Origin: Bisporella sp. PMI_857 | Taxonomy: Eukaryota; Ascomycota; Leotiomycetes; Helotiales; Helotiaceae | Length of the DNA stretch: 64,000 bases | NCBI GenBank assembly: GCA_021307315.1 | Contig: JAJSPD010000120.1 | Location: 1-64,000 of the forward strand | Direction: 5' to 3' | Shown here: positions 55,892 to 64,000 of the stretch, one piece after another | How the letters are laid out: the number at the start of each line of letters is the position of its first letter | How positions within the stretch are numbered: position 1 is the first letter of the stretch | Made by a program: the position numbers and the translations under genes | Notes under the pieces: model-generated | Told to the model about the DNA's origin: nothing | Seen by the model: the letters and a program-made list of their open reading frames with translations, nothing else | Database searches by the model: none

Positions 55892-57707
55892 TTGGTCTCT
55901 TATCTAAATCATTTATCGTATACAGAAAAAATAGCACCAAAAGTCGAGCAAGCTAATACCGCAAAAAACACCACCGGAAATACAACTTTTCAACATTCAT
56001 TTATCGACATCGAAAAAATCTCATTTCTTAATCTTAATCCCGCCGAAAAAAAAACCGCACAATTCGAAAAACCAATTAGTAGTTAAGCATAAGCGTTAGT
56101 CTGTGCTGGCCTTTTTCTAAAGTCTCTCTTTTATAGCAAGTTCTTTTAAAGCAGTCTATATTTCCCAAATTAATCATAAACTATTAAAACTGGATACTAC
56201 AATTGCTGCTAATGTGCAAAAGCCTATTCTTGAATCCCTAAAAGAAATCGAAAAGTTGGCTTAAGTCGGTATTGGATTTCCTATAAGATCTGTCGCTGCG
56301 ATTCTACTTATTGGATAATATTATGCTCTTTTTGAGATTAAATACCTCATGATTGGTAGTGTTATTCTTTTTAAAATCGGCAGTGCGGTTTGTAGTGCAG
56401 CACCTACCATAAATGCCATGATTGTTAGCAGAGTTATTGCTGGTTCAAATAGTGCAAGCATGTATCTAAAGTAAGATCATATTTTTTCTCTAGTTTATCG
56501 CGACGCGTGTCTAACCTTCTTCAGTGCCTTGACATACAATTCCGTTTTCACAAGCATAAAAAAGCGTCCTATCTACAATGCAGCAATCGGTTTGTGCTGA
56601 AAAGCAAAAGCAATTTTCGGACTTGTTATCGGCGGAAGCTTCGCAGAAAACAAAGCCACATAAAAATAAGCCTTTTACATCAACTTTCCATTAGCCGCTT
56701 TAGTCGCGCCAGTCTATATTTTCCTTTTTCCAAAATACAACGGCATGCCCGACATTTCCGGTTCTACAAAGTTGAAGCAAATAAATTAAGTTAGAGTTTT
56801 CCTTAATGCTAGCACTTAGACCTTTTTCCAGGTCGTATATGCTTTCTCGGGATCCACTTGGAAATAAACGTCCGCCGGACCAATTTCCCTCTGGGTCGTC
56901 TTCGGAGTCTTTTTTTTCGCTTACATCTTCTAACAAGTTTACTGCATCTTCACGACTTTTGAAAAACAACTATTCCCCGTTCAGATCCTTAAAAACAGAA
57001 CTATCGTCCTTCTTTACATTGCCTATGCCGCCGCCGCCGCAGCTGTATTCATTACTATTTATTACATCCTTCTCTTTTTCCAATTTACGAAAAGTGACTC
57101 AGCGATCAAAACAGCAGTCCGCCTTCTGCTATTCATTTGTATTATAATCTTTTTCATTATGCTTGCAAATAGCCTACTCTCAGTACTTGGACGGTATATG
57201 CCTATCTACATTATAGCTAGTATCTTCATAACAATTAGAAAGGCACTTATGCACACCGTTAATGCCAAAACCAAAACCGGCGCAATCTACGGCTACGAAG
57301 TCCTGGTAACGGTCGGAGCCGGTCTTGCATTGCAAGTTGCTTACTTGGTGGCCGTTGTAAAAGTTAAGCCAGAAAATATATTCGGCGCAACTAGCGTTAT
57401 GAATATTTCGCAAATCGGAAGCGCTGCTATCGCACTTTCTCTTGCGAATATTATTTTCCAGAATGTGAAGTTCACTAAGTTAAAAGATACTCTGGCAGGA
57501 CGAGGTTTCAGTGCTGAGAAGCTCAGAGGCGCTTTTGCGAGTGCAAAGTCTACAATTCTTGCTGGTAATGACCCAAATGTCCAGAAGTTGGCGATACAAG
57601 CTATTGTGGATACTATGGATGTGATTTGGATCCTAGTTATTGTTGCTGGCGTTGTCAGTATTGTCAGCGGTGCTTTCATGAAGCGGGAAAAGCTGGCTCT
57701 TCAGTAA
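55892..57707 (+). pseudogene. MFS transporter (14-helix, second), inactivated
   Basis: Cytoplasmic N-terminus from about 55892 (Lys/Thr-rich), stop, then LDTTIAANVQKPILESLKEI (first-helix exit of DHA14 transporters), stop after EKLA, VGIGFPIRSVAAILLIG, ALFEIKYLMIGSVILFKIGS, SAVCSAAPTINAMIVSRVIA. A decayed middle (56500-57150) still shows FYINLPL-like, RPIYNAAIG-like and YNGMPDISGS-like pieces in several frames. The open C-terminal part (57159-57707) has GYEVLVTVGAGLALQVAYL, VMNISQIGSAAIALSLANII, AIVDTMDVIWILVIVAG and FMKREKLALQ. Opposite strand to the first MFS gene and not a direct copy of it. Confidence 0.75.
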
Positions 57708-58197
57708 ATTAAAGACATGATGGAAATAGAGATAGAGCATTCGGGTTAGAGAAATGTATTAATGGTAGATTGGATTTGGAGACTGGAGAGGGCATTTGGG
57801 GTGTAATGCAAGATCTATAACGAGCTTTTACTCGCCGGTACATTCGAATTTTAGTGTAATTTACTCGTTAATTGACCCACGTAGTGACTTTGCATGAATT
57901 TGCGTGCTACAGCAGCCACGAGGCTGGTGACGATTTTCAGCACCTTAATGTGCTCCATTCAGGATTTCCTGTATATCTTGTTACAAAATCGTGGCAACTT
58001 TCTATTATCGAAGCTAGACAATCTGTTCCTCGCTTCCGGCTTCATTACTACTCGTGTGGCGCAGACGGCCCCTCTTTCCTCAATTTATTAACGCAATTTA
58101 TCACAAAACTAGGCTATTATCCAATCTTAAACAAAGCACTCCTTTTTGTAATATCCTCAAACACCTACCAAAACTCTGTTCTTACTCAAAAGTACTC
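57708..58197. other. Intergenic with D-end relic
   Basis: No gene. A short relic (57888-57945) carries the GCATGAATTTGCGTGCTACAG block of D ends and nothing more of that repeat. Confidence 0.5.
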
Positions 58198-58875
58198 TTA
58201 AACGTAATTCCGCTTAGCTAGTGCTCCAGTACGAAGTGTTTTTATCCTCTCTAATACCCAGTAGTTATAGACCAAATATAGCACAGACATATTTCCAGTA
58301 CACAAACCAACCACGATAAGCGATATCTTAGCAGTAACGGACCAGTGCCCACCTTGAACGGTGTAAATGTTAATAAAGCCGACAAGCGAGTAAAGTAACC
58401 CGGGTCTTTGAATCATCCAGTTAGTACTTTTTTTTTTAAGATAGTCACAAGAAACTTACAAAAGTATGTTTCTAGCCAACCAAATAGCATTGCTGCGCCA
58501 AATATACCATAACCAGCTTGCTCCAGCTGTTCCAAATAAGCAGTAAAGTCCTGCGATCGCTAAAAGCGGCACATTCTTAAAAGTATTTTCAAGAACCATT
58601 CTACTATTACTACTAGAAATAATCTGTGAAGTTTAAGGACCAGTAAACGTTCCAGGGAATACGACATACCCAGCTAGTATAAGCCATGAAAAAAGTGCCG
58701 CCCGGATGTTGTCCCAAGCCCGTGCTTAAGTTACTTGGGCAGACTTAGCCATATAAAGAGTATCTGTCGCGGATATTATCTGAGCATCATGCCCCGTTTC
58801 TTCCTTAAAAAATCCAAGCATTGCTTTTGTTAGATCAACTGAAATAGTACTAAGTAAAGCGCTCATTGTAGTTGT
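58198..58875 (-). pseudogene. Fungal multi-pass membrane protein of unknown function, inactivated
   Basis: One frame from about 58875: MSALLSTISVDLTKAMLGFF, DTLYMAKSAQVT, stop, ARAWDNIRAALFSWLILAGY with VVFPGTFTGP, stop, VLENTFKNVPLLAIAGLYCL. An intron near 58417-58465 (GTAAGT, branch point TACTAAC) follows, then GLLYSLVGFINIYTVQGGHW, SVTAKISLIVVGLCTGNMSV and LVYNYWVLERIKTLR to 58198. Four hydrophobic helices and the YTxQGGxWS motif occur in a common ascomycete membrane protein family without known function. Two stops, both Trp/Gln type. Confidence 0.65.
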
Positions 58876-59264
58876 TAGTGATCCATCAAGTGTCGAACAC
58901 GCCTTTTAATACCTCCAGCTGATGCTATTTTAAGAAAAGGCCGGTTTGGCTTCCTATATCATTACATACAAAAGCTGGCTGGCTTTGAAAAGCTACATAA
59001 GCTGAAAAGTGGCTTGCATATCTGGTAGTTTACCTGTTACAATATTAAACTGAAAAGTTTGTTAAGTCGAATCAGAAGCTTGAAGCTCTAAACCTTGCTC
59101 TATATGGGACAGCATTAATAAATAGTAGCAAGGAAGATTCAGGAATTTATTATAAGTGCAGAAATGTTGAAATAAAAAAAGTCACGTGGCCTTCAGAGAG
59201 TATAGGGCAAACTAGTGTCAATTGCTGAAGGTTGTAGAACCTAAACTACAGGAGAGAATCCCTC
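58876..59264. other. Intergenic, no gene seen
   Basis: AT-rich; nothing recognised. Confidence 0.5.
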
Positions 59265-59514
59265 TAACGTCTCTCACTGCGAGCCGAAACACCCTGTGTG
59301 CCGAAACAAACCAATCAAATCGCAAGGATTCCAACTTTTTCTTCGTAATATCACTTTTAAACTACCTACAATAAAAATTATTCATATTCAGATTTAGTAA
59401 TATGTTCATCACACTATTCCTCCTAATATAGCGATCTATTAATCTCAAAATTCATCCAATTTCGTTGTTCTGTTTCGGTACACAGGGTGTTTCGCTACGC
59501 AGGGAAGCACGTTA
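59265..59514. mobile_element. Intact MITE (family C)
   Basis: 250 bp with 43-bp inverted terminal repeats (59265-59307 and 59472-59514), TA at each tip, AT-rich centre and no coding frame. Each terminal repeat contains two ~12-bp CxCTGCGTxxCG-type subrepeats, probably transposase binding sites, shared with units I-IV. It is the reference for the split copy at 13.5/30.8 kb. Confidence 0.85.
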
Positions 59515-61065
59515 CTTATAAAGGCGTGATACTCGCATGTCAACACAATAATGCCTACTGATGCCTACTGGTGCCTACAATAGACTTTAGGTATGGTCCT
59601 TAGACCTAACCTGTTCAACAAGAAACCTAATGGCCATTTGGCTTTACCCAAGCATGTACAATAAAGGATAATTTTGACTATTACAGCTTTTATTGACTCA
59701 TGTAAAAATACTCTCTGAAAAAAAAAAATGAATAATACTCTCTTGCTCTTTAACTAATCCTAAGTATTATTCATCACAAATGCATTTTCCTTGCTCTTAA
59801 CATTAAATATATCTAGAATAGTTGTCCTCTCAGATTTATTAAGACTTTGATAAAACCAAACTTCAGCACTTTTTTTCGTCTTAAATAGACTGATACATCG
59901 ACGAAATGTTCGATAAATATAGCACCTCAAACTTTGTTTCGGTCTCATATCTCTTGCTCGTATTAGTCGAAGTAAATTTCCGCTAAAAAAAGCAAACTTA
60001 CAGATTTTCGTAATACAATGTAGCCGAAACACGAACTCAGAAAGAATCGTAAGTAAAGCCATTTCGTGAAAGCAACAGCAATGATTGCTGGGTTCTTGCG
60101 ACATATATTTTGATTTCCTACATCCTAAATTCGGACCCTATACTTGGAACAGGGTGAAATTACGTCAGAATCGCGTTGTCACAAGCTCTTAAAATAGAAC
60201 GTTGATATATCGAAGATTCTAATTAGAACATCTCATAAGACTCAGATCTAAGATTCTGCATTAATGAAATTCTATCTGAAATGAAAGAATAATATACGTG
60301 CACTTGCGGGAAACTCTTCGGGTTTCCGGTGAGATAACTTTAGCTGCGGGCCTTCAGAATTTTTGGAAAGCTGTTCTAGAGCGAAAAGCGCATTCTTTCG
60401 TACGGGCCGAGCAATCACTGTAAAGAATTAGCTTCAGATGCGTAAACTAAATACAGTAACCTCTAAAGGAAAAGCAAGTCTGTTTAGCATTTAAGCTTCT
60501 TGGCCTGGAAGCCGTGTCATTAGTTTCGCAAGCATAATCTTCCAGACGAATCGGCCCGGGGATCATCATTGGTTACCACATAATCTCACCAAAAGCGTGC
60601 CCAGACAAAAGTGCAAAACAAAAGTGCAATACAAAAGTGCAAAGACAGGGTGCAAAGACAGGATGCAGAAACAGAGTGCAGAGACAAGGTGCAGAAACAG
60701 GGTGCAAAAACAAATGCAAAGTGCAAAAATAGAAAGTAGCTGCTGCAGTGCGCAAGCCTTATAGTAGCGCTTACAAATATTACTTGACTAAGAATTGACT
60801 GCGCAAGTTTAAAGTAGCCGGTTCTGGCTCCGGAGCTCCAGTTTTACAGAGCGCAACTTTTTGCCTCAGACTATGTCTGAGCGATTCCAATATAGACCTT
60901 TATCCTACTGCCTAACTTGCTTAGTAACATCGAAAACTCAAACTCGAGCTGCATATTGTCTATACTAATACAATTCAATAATCTTTAAGCAACATGTCGC
61001 ATATTACAGAGCCACGAAAATATTACGGCCTACTTCAACTCAAATTGTCTTCAAATCCTATATCC
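59515..61065. other. Intergenic with minisatellite and a short ORF
   Basis: A minus frame at 59760-60104 (114 codons, MSQEPSNHCCCFHEMALLTI) has a Lys/Arg-rich middle but no recognisable family. Minisatellite site 6 at 60600-60735. Otherwise nothing seen. Confidence 0.35.
60600..60735. repeat. GTGCA minisatellite, site 6
   Basis: About ten units of GTGCAAAGACAGG type on the plus strand, the reverse complement of sites 1, 3, 4 and 5. Confidence 0.85.
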
Positions 61066-61482
61066 GAATCTACATAGCCACTAAACCATCACTCGCGTAC
61101 TTATCTTTCTTCACACGCCAAAATCCAAGTCAATGCAAGCAAAAAGCTGAAAAGTTCGGCGACAACGTTAAGAAAAAAGCCGTATACTCGAAAAAAGTTC
61201 AACAGCCTCAAGAATATAGTTAAAAAAAAGAAAGAATTGTACCTCCAGAAAAAAGCTAAGCAGCAACAGCAAGTTGAAAAACAGTCGGGAAAAAACCTTG
61301 AGCTTTTGCAAGCACTAGATGTCAAAGAATGCATGTTAAAAATCCAATCAGTTATATTAAGAAAGCTTGCTGCTGAAAAGAATCATCTCAAAAGCTTGGC
61401 AGAAATCCCTGGACTAGTAGTTGTAAATTTCGAAGAGCGAGCGAAAAAAGTAGCTAAAGCTTTGACTATATTGAAATATTAA
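61066..61482 (+). pseudogene. Lysine-rich helical protein remnant
   Basis: A frame open to TAA 61480-61482 gives a very basic start (NASKKLKSSATTLRKKPYTR, NIVKKKKELYLQKKAKQQQQ) and a helical end (KNLELLQALDVKECMLKIQS, VNFEERAKKVAKALTIL). No start codon in frame is evident. Unknown family; perhaps a nucleic-acid-binding tail. Confidence 0.35.
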
Positions 61483-61800
61483 AATGCTTAAAGTATTACA
61501 TTTAATAAATACGAAGTAAAGTAATTTTGTTAGATGCGAGTTTAATAGCTGCTAGAAAAATGCTATCGAAAAAGTTTAGATTTCAATAGGAAATACAGAC
61601 CCAGCTTGTTCCGGATAACAAAAATAAACTGCCGGCGAGTAATCCTTTTAAGCACCATCAAAATATTCGTTAGCAGATAAAAAATCACCTTCCCAGTCAT
61701 ATACGCGAAAGCTCCTGTTCCTCCAAATATAATATTTGATCTTTTTCACTGTTCGTTCGCGTAGAACATTTTCGTCTGCGGTTTTCCACTCACTATTTGC

Positions 61801-63999
61801 TCAAATGAAAATTATAATAAGTTTGCCGTTAATTTTAACAAGCTCCATTTCTGTCTGGCTACGCTGAGATTCTTTGTAATATAATTCCTTTTCTAATTCT
61901 TCGTCAACTTCGAACTGTCGAATCAGTTCCCCAGTATTATGCTGCGGAACCACGAGCGCCGTATTAAGCCTCTGTAAGCGAGCATCCTTTAGAATAGTAG
62001 TAAAAACAAATAGTTTAAGCCGTTTACTTCGATCCTTTGTCAGGAACGGAGCATCGGACGGTAGTTGTAAAGCATTGACTATAAAGACAGTATCGGCAAA
62101 GTCAGCTTGACAAATACAGAATCGATCTTTCCCGGCAAAAGCGAGCACCACAAATGCCCGTGATTTTGTCCTTGCCTGTCTCCGGAAAAAAAAACGTTTA
62201 GCATGCTGTAAAAAGATAGTCCTGTTTACAATCTCTTGTTCCTGCTCAAATAGTATCGTGAATGTCGCGGATAGTAGAAGCAAAAATACTGATAGAATAA
62301 TAGAACGATAACTGTTTCCTGCACGCGGTCTATCTGTATTCGGTAGAGAAAAATCCCATTGGGCCATCTCTGTATTTTCTACCGATATGTCTTCCACAAA
62401 AAAGCTACTTGAGTTTTGCCTCTGCCGTCTTTTGCGCTAAGACGATGCTAAGCGTTCTCTTTGTCGCTCCGAACCGTGCGTAAAGCTTGCAAAACGGCTC
62501 CTCCACCTGATTTTGCGGCGTCCGTCTAGGCTTCTTGGCCTTAATAAAGTAGCGGTATACGTGTTTTCTATAAGCGTTTCTACCGAAGCTGGTAGAGTAG
62601 GAACCCGTAGGACAATATCCATATTTTCTGCTGATATATTTTCTACGACATAGCTGCCTAAGTCTCGCCTTTCACGCTGAAATAATGCTGAGCGTTCTCT
62701 TCGTCGCTCTAAGTAGTGCGAAAGCTTAGAAAAGCTTGCAAAACGGCTTTTTCGCCTGATCTAGCGGCGTCCGTTTATACTTCTGGACCTTAAAACAGTA
62801 AAAGTATATGTGTTTTTTACTAGCACTCCGGCTGTATTCGGTGAAAAAAGAACTCAAGAAACTATTTCTGTATTTTCTGCTGATATGTTTTTTATATATA
62901 TAACTTCTGCCGGCGTGTTTTCTATAAGCGCTCTTGCGGAAGCTGGTAAAGCGGGAACGTGTAGAACAATATCTATATTTTCTGCCGATGTGTCCTTTAC
63001 AATAAAGCTGTTTAAGTCTCGCTTTTGCCGTTTCACGCGCTAAGATGATGCTAAGCGTTCTCTTTGTCGCTCCGAATAGCGTGAAAGCCTAGAAAAGCTT
63101 GCAAAACGGCTTTTTCGCTTGACCTGGCGGCGTCCGTCTATACTTCTGGACCTTGAAACAGTAGAAATATGTGTGTTTTTTACTAGTGCTCCGGCTGTAT
63201 TCGGTAAAGAAAAAACCCAAGGGACCATTTTTGTGTTTTCTGCTAGTATGTTTTCTATATTTATATTTTCCGCCGGCGTGTTTTCTATAAGCGCTCTTGC
63301 GGAAGCTAGTAAAGCGAGAACGTGTAAAACAATACCTATATCTTTTGCCGATATGTCCCTTACAATAAAACTGTCTAAGTTTCGCCTTTGCCGTTTCACG
63401 CGCTAAGATGATGCTGAGCGTACTCTTTGTTGCTCCGAGCGATACGAAAGGCCGATAAAACTTGCAGAACGGCCCCTCCGGCAATTGCTGCGGTGTCCGT
63501 CTATACTTGAAACAGTAGAAGTATGTATGTTTTTTACTAGCACTCTAGCTGTATTCGGTAGAAAAAGAACCCAAGAAACTATCTTTGTATTTTCTGCTAG
63601 TATATCTTCCATATTTATATCTTCTGCCGGCGTGTTTTCTATAAGCGCTCTTGCGGAAACTGGTAAAGCGGGAACCCGTAAAGTAATGTTTATATTTTCT
63701 GCCGATATGTCTTCCACAATAAAGCTGTCCGAGTCTTGCTTTTGTCGTTTTTTGCGCTGAAATGATGCTGAGCGTACTCTTTGTCGCTCTGAGCGATGCG
63801 AAAAGCCGATAAGGCTTGCAAAACGGCTTCTCCGGCAATTGCTGCAGTGTCCGTCTAGGCTTCTTAACCTCTGCTCGGGCTAGGTTGTGAATAGAATAGT
63901 AGCGGTATGCGTGTTTTCTACAAAAATTCCTGTTAAGTCCGGTAGCAAGCGAGCCTTAGATGACGTTGAAAGTCCCTGGTCCGCTAGTAGCTGTTCTGA
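61801..63999 (-). pseudogene. Repeat-containing membrane-anchored protein remnant (continues past the window)
   Basis: Minus-strand frame entering from beyond 64000. About four ~120-residue repeats end near 62437. Then SFFVEDISVENTEMAQWDFS, one membrane helix (SIILSVFLLLLSATFTILFE) and a 150-residue C-terminal domain (RRQARTKSRAFVVLAFAGKD, DTVFIVNALQLPSDAPFLT, LIRQFEVDEELEKELYYKES) to TGA 61801-61803. Repeats are separated by single stops in an SSxR context (Gln expected). Family not recognised. Confidence 0.5.
62437..63838 (-). repeat. About 360-bp tandem coding repeat
   Basis: Four units, three of 350-363 bp and one shortened to about 250 bp. Each encodes DISAEN, PALPASARALIENTPAE, NTAGVLVKNT and an Arg/Ser-rich end (RRKSRFASFS ... 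SERQRERLASS). Units are diverged by several substitutions, so the amplification is old. Confidence 0.8.
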
Positions 64000-64000
64000 A

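Noticed and set aside
31949..58875. Reassigned stop codons (TAG/TAA read as an amino acid)
   Set aside because: The stops stand for both Trp and Gln, include TGA, and occur with other C-to-T losses such as His to Tyr; intact genes in the window use normal stops.
1..64000. tRNA or rRNA genes
   Set aside because: No cloverleaf with matched A and B boxes and no rRNA core motif was noticed; a covariance search would be needed to exclude them.

Overview
The window looks like a repeat-rich piece of a filamentous ascomycete (Pezizomycotina) genome. Evidence: HET-domain NLR genes, NACHT/NLR-type WD40 and TPR arrays, a Fot1/pogo-type transposase, a DUF3435 tyrosine recombinase, about 50-bp introns with CTRAY-type branch points, and many genes broken mainly at Trp and Gln codons, as C-to-T mutation produces. 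Family names come from recognising motifs by eye; no search was run.

Layout. 1-4570 is a very AT-rich tract with no gene and an extreme context bias: C follows T or C almost only when the next base is G. 4.6-5.7 kb holds an LTR-like fragment and a hAT transposase relic. 6.4-9.2 kb is a five-exon DUF3435/FluG-type tyrosine recombinase pseudogene, the family that includes Starship captains. 9.7-13.3 kb holds two WD40 fragments, a MADS-like small gene and a short retroelement.

13.5-30.9 kb is the most structured part. A 250-bp MITE family (intact copy at 59265-59514) is split into halves at 13509-13603 and 30785-30873. Between the halves lie three consecutive units bounded by related ~43-bp terminal inverted repeats starting TAACGTC. 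Unit I carries a HET-NB-ARC-TPR gene. Unit II carries a second one between ~440-bp inverted ends. Unit III carries a pogo-type transposase, a small Cys-rich gene and a protein-kinase-like gene. A fourth unit at 47407-49963 has the same two kinds of end but carries one intact gene of unknown function. I read these as cargo-carrying transposons that share ends and differ in contents.

The two short retroelements (11507-12302 minus, 25178-26027 plus) each have a 14-bp target duplication and an (AAT)n tail. Each begins exactly with an RNA that folds as an HDV-like self-cleaving ribozyme, and the P2 helix shows compensatory changes between the copies. Their middles are unrelated.

31.9-64 kb is mostly a gene graveyard: single-copy-looking metabolic, transport and secreted-protein genes (Hly-III/PAQR, HMG-CoA reductase, acyl-CoA reductase, 2EXR, Rds1-like ferritin, two MFS transporters, cupin, others). 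Each stays readable in one frame but is interrupted by a few stops. A GTGCA-centred minisatellite recurs at six places, and the window ends in a ~360-bp coding tandem repeat.
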